64,000 bases of DNA. Origin: Neoconidiobolus thromboides FSU 785 (lineage: Eukaryota; Entomophthoromycota; Entomophthoromycetes; Entomophthorales; Neoconidiobolaceae). Positions 25,477-40,344 of the stretch are shown piece by piece. Where the stretch lies: the NCBI GenBank assembly GCA_025603075.1, contig MU626324.1:1-64000 (forward strand). Reading direction: 5' to 3'. Below the pieces are notes generated by a model. The model saw nothing but the letters and a program-made list of their open reading frames with translations. It was not told the origin of the DNA and searched no databases. Numbering within the stretch: position 1 is the stretch's first letter; each line of letters opens with the position of its first letter. A program made the translations under genes and the position numbers.

Positions 25477-26559
25477 TATTGATTTTTGTTTTTATTATAT
25501 TATTTTTAACAAAAAGTCAAGTTAAAATTGGAGACTTGAATTACTTTAAATTATTTCTTTTACTATTCTTACTTTTTCACTTTCAACTGGTTTAAGTTTT
25601 ACATATTTTTATAATCAGAATGGACTTTACGCATTATAAGTTTATAACTATCAATCCTTATTAACTCCTATTTGTCCTTATTTTTCAAAACACATAGCCT
25701 TTAAATAGGGAATAGAAGAGCAATTGAGCTAGATAAATTCAAGGATAAAATAAATAATCATATTTGGTAAATCAAACTTCTAGACATTTTATTAAGTAAA
25801 TAAGAATGACTCTTGAGAATTTTATTTATCTAAATATCATGAAATTTAAAAATTCTTATTTAGAATTCTAAATAAAAGAACGTTGCTATTTGCTAATTTT
25901 TATAAAGGTTTTAGGTTATAGCTCTGAGTATTCATTATTCTAGTATAAATGGAATAAACAAACCTATTAGATAATACTTTAAAAGATTATCTTTACTTAA
26001 TCTCAAATGAAATAAGAGCCTTTATCTTTTAAAATACTTTCTAGAATATTTAAGGATATAATAATAGCAAAAAAGATACAAAAGCAAGTTGTAATAATAC
26101 AACTTACAACCTGGAGTGAAGTAATTTAATTAATAAAATTAAAAGTTCTTCAAAACAACTGATATCAAAAGAATAGCTTATTTTTTAAAGCTAGATTTCT
26201 TACAAAAAAAATTAGATACAAATTATACTTGTTTTAAGCAAAGTATTAGTAAAAAAATCGATTTCTAAGTTTGACAATATTGTTTAGGTTGAGAGCATGC
26301 TCTGCTATTAACTATTCCCTATTTTAACCTAAAATACTACAATAAAGTTAAAAAGCGACGTCTGTAATGAGAATAATGTCTCCCCCTTTTGCAGGTAATT
26401 TTTCATTTATATAATTTTACTTTGTATTTAATAAGTAAAATATAAAGTTAAAATATTTTCATTATACTATTTTAACTTTTAAACTTTATTGAAAATAAAT
26501 AGGAATGTGTTTTCAATTTAACTAGTATTTTTTGAGTTTTAAATTATTTAGTGAACAAA

Positions 26560-26660
26560 TGGGGGTGTTTTTTTAACTTCATTATTTTTTCCATTTTTTA
26601 AGCGCTGTTTAAGCGGAAAAATTTGTTAGTAAAACTCTTAAACATTAAAATACATCCCCA
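26560..26660 (+). mobile_element. 100-bp foldback element, copy 7
   Basis: 101 bp, TGGGGGTGT...ACATCCCCA, core AGCGCTGTTTAAGCGGAAAA, AA on both sides. It ends 73 bp beyond the calcineurin stop codon, probably in or next to its 3' UTR. Confidence 0.8.
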
Positions 26661-26733
26661 AATACTGAAAAAAGTTATCATATATAATCCATAACAAATA
26701 ATTAATCAAAATCGTTTTAATAAAGCATAATAT

Positions 26734-28917
<2,184 letters not shown>

Positions 28918-29020
28918 TGCTATCTATTTTTAATTTTATTGTTACTTAAAATTACAAAAAATAAAGTAATTACGTCTTATTTGTTCATAATTAAAATTTT
29001 AGACTTTGCATAAAACTATA

Positions 29021-29118
29021 TGGGGGTGTATTTTTGTGTTTAAGAATTTTACCAACAAATTTTCCGCTTAAATGGCGCTTAAAAAATGGAAAAAATAAAG
29101 TCAAAAAAAACACTCTCA
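29021..29118 (-). mobile_element. 100-bp foldback element, copy 8
   Basis: 98 bp on the minus strand, TGGGGGTGT...CACTCTCA, core AATGGCGCTTAAAAAATGG, TA on both sides. It begins 103 bp upstream of the calcineurin start codon, so it lies in the likely promoter. Confidence 0.8.
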
Positions 29119-30545
29119 TATGTAGTTTTGCTGGAACTTTATTGTGACTTGATTAACAGCTCTTCTATCTTGAAAACAAAATTTTGCTAAAATAAGGTTA
29201 AATCTAACGATTGAGTATTAAAAAACCAAACAAGTGGCTCTAAAAATCACCGCAAATTAAGTCGCAATAAAGATGCAGCAGCTGTAATATAAATCCTAAA
29301 AACAGACAAGTTTACACCTTAAATTTAATTATTCTTATAGATATTATTTTAGAGTGGGGTAAATGGATATGTATATACTTTAATGATTTGTAGACCTTAA
29401 AAATATACCGATAGTTTTATATTTTTGTAAAGAATAGGGGGAAAAGTTTAAAGTAATGTAAAATTATTAGAGCATGTACGTTTGAAATAGAAAATGCCTT
29501 ATTTTAAAATTTTATATAAATTCACAGAGGTACTTTCTATTTTAGGATTAAGAGTTAAATTTGTATCAGGCCTAATAGGAATAAAAAACAATAAGGGGGA
29601 ATTAAATCTATACCATTTTTTTATATATACTTGTAATATAGCTATTGAAACTCTTTTATGACTTTTTTAGTAGTAATTTTAATAGTCAAATTATTTGTAT
29701 ATTCACTTTTTTAAGGCCTAATTCTTACATTTCAACTAAATATAATATGGATTTTCCTCTTAAGTAAGCTTTAAAAGTCGCACAAGAGCTGTAACAGCTG
29801 TAACTTTTTAATTTGGATGACATTTTAGACTAATTTTTAAAAAAATCTGCCTTTTATAAGTATTTAAAACATGTTCAAATGGGCAAGATTCAATATGAAG
29901 CATTACTGTAATAATATAAGCTTAACTTTAATTTGTATAACTCCTTTTAATTAGCAAATTTATCACATTGTTTTATATAATATAAATTATGTTATTAAAC
30001 CTGGTTGTAGCTCTATCTTAATTGTTTAAAAAACAAATGAAAAAATGAAAATAAGAATGTAATAATAGCAAATACAAAATACTTGAAATTAAAATTAAAA
30101 ACCAAAAATCCAACATTAAACGATGAATGATGCTCTAGCTTAACTATAGGAAATACTTGAATATTCAAAGTAAAATAATAATATCAGAAAAACTATTATT
30201 TTTAATCCTTTATAAAAATTTGATAGTAAAAATAGAATTTTATAATGTTTTTCAAAAGTTAACTAACTAGTCACGAACAAGAATGGTTATAAAACACTAC
30301 TTAAACGACTTTCGTCTCCTCTTCATTATTTTTAACTTGAAACATCTTAACAAATAAAACACTTGGGAGCCATTAACTCTGAAGAATATAAAAAAGCTAA
30401 TTCAATAATTTATTTTTAGTCTTTTTAACTATAAACATTTTCAAAGTATCGTTTTACTAATAATACTATGATTAATGTGTCCAAATATAGAGGTTAGCTA
30501 TCCTATACTATTGGTTGAATGAGATTATAAATAAAGTTGGTTATA

Positions 30546-30642
30546 TGGGGATATCTCTTTCTCTTTAGGAGATTTACTAATATATTTTCCACCTAATAGT
30601 GCTTAAAAAAATGAAAAAAGTGATGAAATCAAAAAACACCCA
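30546..30642 (-). mobile_element. 100-bp foldback element, copy 9 (diverged)
   Basis: 97 bp on the minus strand, TGGGGATAT...AACACCCA, TA on both sides. The arm facing left has diverged most; the TAGTGCTTAAAAAAATGAAA core remains. Confidence 0.68.
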
Positions 30643-30865
30643 TATACTAGTTATTTATTTTAGTAAAGATTTAAAACATAAAATTTAGGTTAATTCAACT
30701 AAAGATTGAACTCTGAATATTTAATTTAAAATTGTTTATAGTAGAATAATAATTAGCTCTGATACTTTTCGTTTTTGTTTTTTTACTAAATCAAAACATA
30801 CATAAGCATATATTCAAACATATTTAAAAATCAGGCCAAAGTTTCATATTCTTATTTTTATTGTT

Positions 30866-31218
30866 TTAAAAAGGCATCATTTTAACAGACTTTCCCTTTT
30901 GAAACCTTTTGCTTGGGATGGCTTTTTGCTAAAAAAAAATTGGGTTAATTTTTTCTGTTTTATAAAGTCCAATTTTCAACAACTTAGGAGATCACCATTG
31001 TATACTTGTTTAAGCTGTGTGTTTAGTCTATAAAGTTCATTTATATTTATTTGCCCATTAATTTTTGTATTTACCCCTTTCCCTTTTTTTATTTTTACGT
31101 AACTTAATGCTTGACTTTTGGCTTACCAAGTATTTTTTAAAATAATAATCATTACATCATCTATATTTTATAATTTACCTTTGCTAAAACCACTCATTGA
31201 ATAAGGTGCTAATGGCAT
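30866..31218 (-). CDS. Possible tiny spliced gene (speculative)
   Basis: On the minus strand an ATG at 31218 opens a coding-like stretch (MPLAPYSMSGFSK) ending in AAAG|GTAAAT at 31179. Downstream, after TTAACCC and a T9 tract, an AG at 30930-30929 precedes a lysine-rich stretch. Direct joining (phase 1) gives about 28 residues ending in KGKVC; another frame of the last stretch reads KAIPSKRFQKGKSVKMMPF to a stop at 30866, which would need an extra exon. Splice signals look good, protein evidence is minimal. Confidence 0.2.
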
Positions 31219-31625
31219 TAGTATATTATTTTAAATCAGTTTATGAGTAAGTAAAGAAACAACATATTCTATTTAATCTTTGGTATTTAACTTTGCATTC
31301 CCCAAAGTAGCAACTACTTTCAGATCCTCAACCTTTATAATAATATAATAAATCTCACAAGTTTGAAAAATAAATCAAAACAAAAATTTAAGACAAAATT
31401 TGTAAAAATTTATATATCAGCCTACCTTTAATAAAATAAAGTAAATAGAATTCATAAAATTTAGATCCTGTAAAACAATGTAATACATCAAAAAAAAAAC
31501 ACAGGACCAAAGATACTAAGATTTGATAAATAATATTAAATTTAAATAATGTAAAAGCTATCATACATATAATTTGTAATTAAATTGAAAACTACTATAA
31601 ATAGCTAGTATTACTTTTCAGTATT

Positions 31626-34179
31626 TCACCAATCCCCTTTTAAACTAGACTCAATCATTTTTTCTTGTACAGCAGTTGATTCTTTAGATTGCTGATTATT
31701 TAATTTTTGAGATAAAAGGGATGATTTTTGCATTCTGGCTTCTGGAAATGAGAAAGAAGTGGGATCTGAAGAACCTTGCTTAGAACGTGGGCTAACTGGA
31801 ATTGATAAACTATTATGAGTACTAGTTAAACCTTTAGATAAGCTAGATTTTGGTATTTTAAGTGGTTGACTTATATTTAGATCCTCAGCTTTAAACCCGG
31901 TTTGTAAGAGTGGTGAACTAACAATATTACCATTATAGCTAGATGATCCATCTTCTATTTTATACGCTGATATATAATTTTCCATTTCTTCTCTTAACTT
32001 ACTCAAATTTAAAGATATTACTTTAAACTCGTCCAATAATTCCTTTAATCAGTCAATAAAAGTAGAAATATATGATTTATAAGAGCTACCTTTGGGTTTT
32101 TTAAAACTACGTTTTCAGCTCGTTCAGTGAATGTATTTATGAGAGGTGGGTCAGATATAAAGTTTATAAATGCACTTAAATCACTCATATATTTGTTTGA
32201 ATCAAACTAAAATTGTTATAAATTGTCTACAATTTGTAAAATAAGACTTACAGATAGACTCGTAGTATTTGCTCCAGATGAAGCTGAGTTCCGTTCAAAA
32301 AATCCAGAGTTACGGATCGAAAGGTTACGTCGTGATAAAGAAGATGGTGATGGTACATAATCTTGGCTATTTGGATTCTCTGAAATTGATCCAAAGCGGT
32401 GACCAAAAGAAGAAGATAATTTAGATGGTGCCGGAGAGCTTGGCCTTACAGTAATAGGCGTTGCTTTGGCTGTGCTCAAATGTATACCTCTTTCTAATGA
32501 TGTTACAGATCGATTCCCAAATGAGCTATTTTTCGAAGGCGGTGATATGTTGTGGAGCGAAGGAGAGGAGGAAAGAGATGGTGACTTAAATGGAGAAAAG
32601 GAAGAAAGTGAAGGTGGGCGGCGGAGGGCTGAAGTTACATGTGAAGGAGGGGACGATCTCATACTTGCAAAAATCGGAATATTTTTACCAGAGGAACCTC
32701 TTGGCAAAGATTTTGAATCGTAATTTTTTGACAAAATATCTTTGTTAGAACTAAATTTTTGCTTAAGATTGTTAACTTGGATATCTGAATTCGATGAACG
32801 GTTTATATTGCTTGAATCGGCGCTTGTCGAAGACGAGACTGGGCTGTCACCTAAATCGTCTGGAGATTTGACGATTTGAGGCTGTAAAGAAGATTCAGGA
32901 TTGTATGTTAAAGGGCTTTTATTTAAAATATCACCATGTGAAGAAAATCTCCGGTGAGTAAAAGCCTAAAAGTAATTAGTATAATTTCTGCATTTTAAAA
33001 AAGCTATTTACTTTTTGAGGCGAAAATGAATCTTCTTTAATATTGCTTATTCTAGCATCAAGGTCTTGAAATTTAGCACTCAAAAGCTTTTCTCCATCCT
33101 CTTTATAAAAATTACAATTTATACGTGAGGTAACAGAAAGCTTTAAGCTCCTAATAAAAAGTTAGTTGGTATACTATAAAACTGAGGTATTACCCTAAGG
33201 GGGTTATTAGGGGTTCAAAACTATTTGTACCAATTTTCAAATTTGATCCTTCGGAGAAATGCTCTGAATCTAAAGGAATAAATAAATCTAACAAATAATT
33301 AAAATAACCAACCAAAGCCAATTTCATGAGCTGAAGATGTACTAGAAACTGTCATTCTGTAGCCCAACTTTATCCCACTACTCTTAACTTTTTTCAATCT
33401 TTGGAAAAGTTCAAAGCATGGGAGTAGTCGGGTATATAGATAAAGAGAACGGAAAAAAGCAATCCCATATTTATAAATAGTGGGAAGCTCCAATACGCAA
33501 TCCCTTGAGGTTTTACTTTAAAAGTTAATAAGCTGTAAATAAGCCGATAAAAATATTACTCTAATTCAATTTTCCACGACTCAAGCAAGATGGTTTTTTT
33601 TGAATTATTAGGAGATAACCCTTTAAAGTATAAAGCATTATCCCCCTTGCTTAAATCAATTTTATGCTTGTTTTTATCTCCATCAACAAGCACTATGATT
33701 TGATTTGGTGTCAGTTCAGATGTATCAATATATATTTCTAGAAAAAGCGGAGGTGCAGGATCTTCAGATATACTTGCATTCCTCCAGTACCTGGTTTCAT
33801 TGCGATATTCCTCAACTTCCTCAGTCTCTATATTAAACTATTCTCATTAGTCAAATTCTATAAAAGCTATTTTAACTAGCTTAAATTACCCAACGATTTT
33901 GCTTTCTAATATTCCTATGTATTCCTTGACTGTTTAAATTTTTATCTTTAGAAATCAAAGGTAAGTTGATCCTTGACTGGAGAATTATTTGAACTGCTTT
34001 TCCATAAAAACTCTATATTATTGAGATGATAAGTAAGAAGTATATTGCAAAAGTATTGAATTTAGTACCTGGACAATCTGGTCTGATCTACTACTTTTGC
34101 TTGTTGTTGTTGCTTGTGGTTGTGGAGAAGGAGGAGGGGAAACTGAAAAAGAGGAAGAGGATAAACGATGTGAATGCAT
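31626..34179 (-). CDS. ATG13: ATG13 autophagy regulator
   Basis: Scaffold of the Atg1/ULK1 kinase complex that starts autophagosome formation under TORC1 control. Nine exons and eight introns, about 720 residues (yeast 738). The N-terminal HORMA domain is spread over exons 2-6: YGKAVQIILQSRINLP, NRW|FNIET, PPLFLEIYIDTSELTPNQII, KTILLESWKIEL, ELPTIYKYGIAFFRSLYLYT (RLLP follows) and LG|SLKLSVTSRINCNF. These blocks match the fungal ATG13 profile in order. The remainder is Ser/Pro-rich and presumably disordered and phosphorylated, with SSFSPFKSPSLSSSPS typical of the fungal Atg1/Atg17-binding region, ending in ESSLKGDW. Two introns have unusual features: a GTTGGT donor and an acceptor leaving one T before the next codon. 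Confidence 0.93.
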
Positions 34180-35516
34180 TATTTTGTAACAATTAGAATT
34201 AAATAATTTTTTTTGGTTTTAATATATATATAGGTTAGTAAAACTTTAGTCCTAGGCTATAGTCTTGGTCATAAAAGAGTAAATATAACAATTGGTATTT
34301 GCGTTTATTATTAATGGTAACGCTCAAGACAACAAAGGCATCAAACAATATAAATTTACTTGATTTCTTTGATAGGGACTTATCAAAGAAAAAGCACTAT
34401 AGTTTAGAATGCTTATTCACCACCTTTTTGTTTAATTTTCAGCATAACTTTCCTGATTGGGTCATTTGTTTATCAAATCACTTCATTTAAGGATAAAATA
34501 TAATTAGTTATAGAATTTTTGCGTAGCATTTAGTAGCAAGTGACTGCGATTTTTGGGCCATTCGATTGTTTTTATTAGAATATTTGACTAGTGCTTAAGA
34601 ATACACTTAAAACTTGACTCAATTTCAATTCATCCGTTAAAAATATTAGTTTTAAGGGCATCTATTTGCAAAGATGAAGAATTGCTAAGCAAATTTAAAA
34701 TAACGGCATGTAATTATTATCCCATGATCTACAGCTGTTTTTAATCCTAACTCTAAATATAAAACACGTTATAGCGCGTTTTAACAAAGGAACAGCCATA
34801 TGGTCTTAACTTTATTATATATGCACTTATTTATCTAAATGCAATACAATTAAAGTGATTATATATTGTTTATGAGCTTTTGTTTATAGTTTAATTAAAG
34901 AAGTATATGGACATTTAGTTTTTAAAATGCTTGGAACATGGATTAAAAGATTTTGACGAATAAATTCTTATTTTAAAAATAATTCAAAACTATTCAAACA
35001 GTAGTCAGGACATAAAAGTTATAGTTGAAGTATTAATGTTATGTTCAACATATTAAATATGTTTATGAAATTGGCAATGTATTTCTATAACTGTATAACA
35101 TCAATTAACTTTATTTTATAAATATTGATTAAATTTTATATAACGGATATTTTAATAATCAAGGTTAAATTAAATTATGTAGCGTTAGTAATAAATGTGA
35201 TAAAATATACTATATTTATTAATATTAATATTGAAGGAGTTTAAGCTAAATGTCAAATAATTATAACGCATTTATAATAAACTGATTTGTATATCTTAAT
35301 TTATATTTTAAAATAGTTATCAAATTAAAAGTTTATTAAATTAGGTAAAACCAAAACTTGAATTCAACTAATAAATTTATCTTACAAATAAAAGAGGAGA
35401 TGAGGCCGAATGATAAGAATTACTTTTATCTATCATTAGCTAGGAATATTAAAAACCTCTAGTACTTTCTTTTGTATAATTCAATTATGTAAGGTTATTT
35501 TTACACTAATAAACAT
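34180..35516. other. Intergenic region, about 1.3 kb, nothing recognised
   Basis: Between ATG13 and the LAA2-like gene on the same strand. AT-rich with a few less AT-rich patches (around 34505-34800). No foldback copy, coding exon or structured RNA that I can defend. Confidence 0.55.
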
Positions 35517-37229
35517 TTAATTTTTTGTTATTGGTAACGTTGAATTAGAAAAATTAGATTGTTTTGATTTATGTGTATGAGATACTAAATTCGCTATCAT
35601 TTGATCATACATAACTTCACTTTCTTCTGATTCTCTAACTTTAGATCTCCAATATTCTATACTTAGTGAGACTTCCTCTAATGTTTGATCAATCAACTTT
35701 GAAAGTTGGTAAAGATCCGAGTGGGAATATTTGTTTAATGAATCTAAAATCCGATTTTAATTTTTTATATCTAATTTTAAAATAATTAACCTTGAGGTAT
35801 ATTACAAAGAGAAAGAGACAAAGTTGTATCGAGTCTGTTTGCTATTATTTCCATATCTTGCTTTTTATACCCATTAGCTGCCATTTTATCTATTGAAGGT
35901 ACCTGTTTGGGAAGTGCCTAATAATACACTTAATTTTTTATAAAAAAAGTAACAATTAATAAACTAACTTCATCAATATCAAAAGGAACGCCTAAAGCCA
36001 TCATACAATGCCTTCTCATATTTGATTGTTTCCATTTTAGCCTATTTTTATTATTAAGTCTAACATCCCCTATATCTTCTTCCAGTGTTAAACTTTGCCA
36101 TAGATCATAGCTAATAATTTCAATATAATAGCATAAAGGAATAAAAATAAAATACCATAACAATGAGCCAAATTCTTGCTTTACAATTTCTTCGGTAGAT
36201 ATTTGAAAAACCTTATCTAAAAACATCTTTTTAAATTAAACATTAAAAAATTATAAATTTGTGAGTTCAACCTTCTTCACCAAAATTAACAACATCCTAA
36301 AAATAAATTAAATTTAAGGTTATCAAATTATTGACAACTTACTATTGGAAGAGACAATCCTTCTGTTTTTATATCTGTGAAAAACTCTGAGTTTATTGAA
36401 TTATTCTGAATATGCGAAGTTTCACTCAAGTCTTCAAAGTTTGTGAAAGTTTCATTTTCATCTAAACTATTAATTATTTTTATAATATTATTATATAAAT
36501 ATAATTACCAAAACTGTTAAAATCTTCGAATTTGTCATTATTTAATATTTTGTTGTCTGAAAAATCTAATTTTTTATTTTTTATTTGATTTCCATATGTG
36601 TCATCTAGTATTTCCTTTTCTTCAAATGAGTTTGTCCGAATGCTCACTTGCTCGAATTTAGAATCATCTAATGAATTAAAATTATTATGATCGGTAGCAT
36701 TATTTTCCCTTTGGACTATTTGTTTTTTGTACATGTGATCTAGTACATCTTTTTCTTTTGCTGAATTTACCTGAACTGCTACTTCTTTCAGTTTGAGATC
36801 ATTTAACATATCAAGATCATTATGATTAAAAATTTTGCTTTGTATTTTTAATTCTTCTCCATTTGATTCTAATTGGCTTGTATTTGTTTCTAACAATTCA
36901 CATTCTTTAAAGCAATCGTCATTTTGAACCTCATTTGTACTTATTTCATCTACTTGAATTTCCTGTTCACAGTCCATTAGATCTAAACTCCTTTCAACTT
37001 TTGAAACTCCTTCTTTAAATTTATTTGTGCCATCTGTTTCTGGGATCAGATTACTTTTATCAATACTTTTCTGTGAATCTGACTCAATAATTTCCTGCTC
37101 AACCTGCCCTTCGTTTTCTTTTTCTATATCTATTATACCTGTCATTTCCTGATTCAAGTCTTCTTTCTTGTATAGTTTATTATTCTCTATACCCATAGAG
37201 TTGGTACCAAAGTCATCTAACTGATCCAT
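35517..37229 (-). CDS. LAA2/aftiphilin-like clathrin-adaptor accessory protein (tentative)
   Basis: Seven exons give about 475 residues. The first 250 residues are highly acidic, Asn/Glu-rich and without fold. Conservation seems confined to the C-terminal third: LCYDLWQSLTLEEDIGDVRL, KWKQSNMRRHCMMALGVPFD, IDEALPKQVPS and a coiled-coil tail (EEVSLSIEYWRSKVRESEE). The W..L...ED / R+...ALG+P.D+DE pattern recalls the clathrin-box region of aftiphilin and the fungal LAA2 (YBL010C) family, which recruit AP-1 at the trans-Golgi with Laa1/HEATR5. I recall this resemblance rather than having searched for it. Three introns use GTT donors. It is divergent from SmgGDS, with 532 bp between start codons. 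Confidence 0.5.
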
Positions 37230-37761
37230 TATTAAGTTAGACTTTTATTATGGTTACTATAACTAAAAAGTTGAATTCATTTTACATTTCATTTTTTTGT
37301 GGCACAACTAAATTATTGATTTGCAAATTTCTGTGGAAAAGATTTTGTAAATATCAAATAGTAGATAACGATAAATTGTCGGGTATTGTATATGATAGTA
37401 TAAAATATGTTCCTGGTTAGAGCTTATGTATATTCAATGGTTTTATATTATACTTTGGTATAGTTCTAAGCTTTTGGGATAACTCTAGCTATGCTAAAAA
37501 GCATCGTTGATACTTTACACTTGAGGAAATTCTATTTTACTGTTATTTAAGTATATAAAGCAACATAGATACTGTTTATAATTTTATAATAGATTTGAAA
37601 AAATCTCAAAATCAATCTCATACTAGTTTTTTTACCTCTCTTCATATTCCTTTTTGTGTCTTAACATATTAAGTATATAATATCATGGAATTTAACGTAA
37701 ATTAAAAACGAATTATTTAAATAGGGACCTTAAACTATCAAATTTTTATCTTTTGAAAAAA
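37230..37761. other. Divergent promoter region of LAA2-like and SmgGDS genes
   Basis: 532 bp between two start codons facing away from each other. No repeat or named motif stands out; it should hold both promoters. Confidence 0.5.
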
Positions 37762-40344
37762 ATGATTACCACAGAACAAGTCAACAAGAGTGTAAATGAA
37801 ATAGCTGATTTTTCAGGTAACATTAAATATTGAATTTCAAAACAACATACATAATGTTTTTAGCTGAAGAAACAAAAGAACAATACACAAATAAAGGAAG
37901 AACCTTAGTTAAACAGATCGATTCTTTGAGTTTAGAAGACCTGGATTTAAGTTCAAAACTATTTGAATTAATATCGATCTATGCAAGGACTGGTAAGCAT
38001 TAAAACCCATGATTGTTTTCCTTTTTAATAAATAATACAGAGGAAATCCGAAAATTAATCCATCAAGACAACCTTGAAATATTTCAAAATTTAGCCCAGT
38101 TTTATTTGGCAGTTCAAGAAAAGACGCTCGATAATTCAGAACAAAAAGAGTTAATTAATGTTAAAATTCAAATTTTAAGAGCTATTGGTAACTTAGCTAT
38201 TGATGATGGTAATTTGACTGTAGTGTATTTTAATACTGTTTAATTGTTTTTTTGAAGATGAGGCCAGACAAAGACTATTAGATACTGGAGTGGTTAGCAA
38301 CATAATTAAAGACTTAGATTCAAAACCAGACTTAAATGTTATGAAATTTATGACTGGTTGTTTGTTAAATATCAGTTTGGGATATGGTAGATTTTATTAT
38401 TATTTCCTTATTATTGTTTTAATCTATTTTTGTTAGCACCAATGCGACAATTTATGTTAAAAGAAAATTGTGTCTCAGCGTTAATGAATTCAGTTAACGT
38501 TTTAAATTTAAAAAATAATGAAATGGCAGTTTATTTTGGTCTTAGACAACTCAGTAACTTATTTGATGAAGGTATACAATTTTAAAGTCAAAAAAATACA
38601 TTTATTCGATTTTTATTAGACGAAGGAACAAAATTATTTGCTCAAAATTATAATAATTTAATTCATCTTGTTGATATTATTGATTTTTATATTAAAAATT
38701 CAGGGGTTTACGATGTATCGATTCTTGAACATACTTGTGAAATATTGGAATTGATGTTAACTGAAAACGGTATAAAGTTAATAGCTTTATTATTAATTGA
38801 CTAATAGTTTATAGAAAATTATCAAGTTAAATTCGTTGATAGCCAAAATTATTTAAAGATTATTAACTTTATTCGTAATGCAAATGACATTAAAGAAAGG
38901 TATTCAGATAATGAAAAAGAATTTACAAATATATGTACAGTTATTGAAAGAATTATTGTATTAATTTCGTCTCATGGTAAAATAATCTGTTTTTTTAATT
39001 TAATTAATTTGATTATTTATAAGACAAAAATATGGTATTGTTTGATGAAGAAGATTTCATTGGAGATATGCTTTCATGGTTAGCTCAAAACGAAGATTTA
39101 CAATTAAAAAGTTGTTCAGCACTTGTATTAGGAAATTTAATTCGATCATGTAGGTTCTTATTTCAATAAAACTTTAACACAGTTAATAGTTTTTTATAGC
39201 TGAAAACAGTATCAAAGCAGTTGAATTTTATAAATTGCATGAAAAAATTTATAAAATTTTAGAAATTGCTCAAGATTTATCCATTCAACATGCTATGGTA
39301 GGATTATTAAAGAATTTAAGTATACCAGGTAATTATTAAGATTATATTAAATTACATTTACTAATTGAAATTTAGCTGAAAATAAAGAAACAATTGGAAA
39401 ATTATTATTTATTAAATTAATAGCTCCATTTCTGGAGAAATTTACAGCTCCTCCGCTTCAATATAATACAATCGGGGTTCTAAAACATCTATCTAATAGA
39501 AATGGTATTATTATTTATATTAGGTTATATTGTATTAAAATAATTATAGAACATAATGCCCTTGCTATTTGTGATGAAAAAAATTCGATGAATGGAATAT
39601 TACCAATAGTAAGGTTAAAAAAAGCAATTGACAAAACAGATAATCCAGGAATACGTAGTGAGGGTACAAGAGCATTAATTAACGTTATTAAAGCAATATG
39701 TAACAAAAAAGATAATTATGGTAACTTAATTTAAGCTTTGTTTAATAATTAATTGAACTTCCAATAGAAAAATACAGTCAATTATTAAAAGAGAATTCAG
39801 CTACGGAAGCTGTTATTGATTTAGTTAAACAAACTCAATTTATTGTTTTACAAAATGAAGGTTTAATTGCATTAACTGTGTTAGTTTTATCAAATAATAG
39901 TGATAGTAAAATTATTCATTTATTTATCCAATTATTTTTTTAACATATATACAATAGTTCAAGCTATTATTAAAGCCTTAAGTGAAGAAGAAAAAGAAAC
40001 CAATAATGAAGAAGAAGCAGACACATTAACTGAAGCAGATGCTAATAAAAAAATACCCTTTTATAATGCCTTAAAAGATATTGTATTAGCAGAAAGTAAA
40101 CCGTATGAAAAAGAAATGCGATTTAATGCAGTGAGTTTTATTACTCAAATTTATCATCATGTGGTTGATAATAGTAAGTCGATACTAAAAAATTATTACA
40201 TATTGAATTTAAATATTAATTACTGTTTTCTTAGATGCACCTTCAGTTAGAGAAAAACTTATTAAACTTATTGATTTATTAAAAACAAAGTTGGATGAGT
40301 TTCCTGAGGAAGTTTTAAGTATGTTAAATAAATTAGCTATTTAA
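37762..40344 (+). CDS. SmgGDS / RAP1GDS1-like armadillo-repeat GTPase chaperone
   Basis: Armadillo-repeat protein related to SmgGDS, which binds polybasic small GTPases (Rho, Rap, Ras types) and helps their prenylation and nucleotide exchange. Fourteen exons give 646 residues (human 558 or 607): 37762-37816, 37864-37992, 38041-38208, 38258-38386, 38437-38571, 38620-38769, 38815-38976, 39024-39149, 39200-39328, 39376-39504, 39550-39720, 39768-39899, 39958-40173, 40235-40344. ARM landmarks: ILRAIGNLAIDD, YFGLRQLSNLFDE, SCSALVLGNLIRS, QHAMVGLLKNLSIP, YNTIGVLKHLSNR and IVLQNEGLIALTVLV, in SmgGDS order. All thirteen introns are phase 1 and fall between repeats. No signal or membrane segment, so cytosolic. 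Confidence 0.88.

Larger units (their letters stand above)
24469..26733. other. Intergenic region, about 2.3 kb
   Basis: Between the convergent 3' ends of COG6 and calcineurin A. Two foldback copies (25377-25476 and 26560-26660) and a perfect 8-bp hairpin around 26084-26103 (AAGTTGTA/TACAACTT). No coding exon recognised on either strand. Confidence 0.6.
28918..31625. other. Intergenic region, about 2.7 kb
   Basis: Upstream of calcineurin A and downstream of ATG13, both minus strand. Two foldback copies (29021-29118, 30546-30642), a weak inverted repeat at 29164-29290 with ACAGCT-type ends, and a possible tiny two-exon gene at 30866-31218 (-). Otherwise AT-rich with no recognised feature. Confidence 0.55.

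Noticed and set aside
34299-34490. 63-residue open frame on + strand upstream of ATG13
   Set aside because: Its composition is not clearly coding, there is no family likeness, and it lies in the probable promoter of ATG13.
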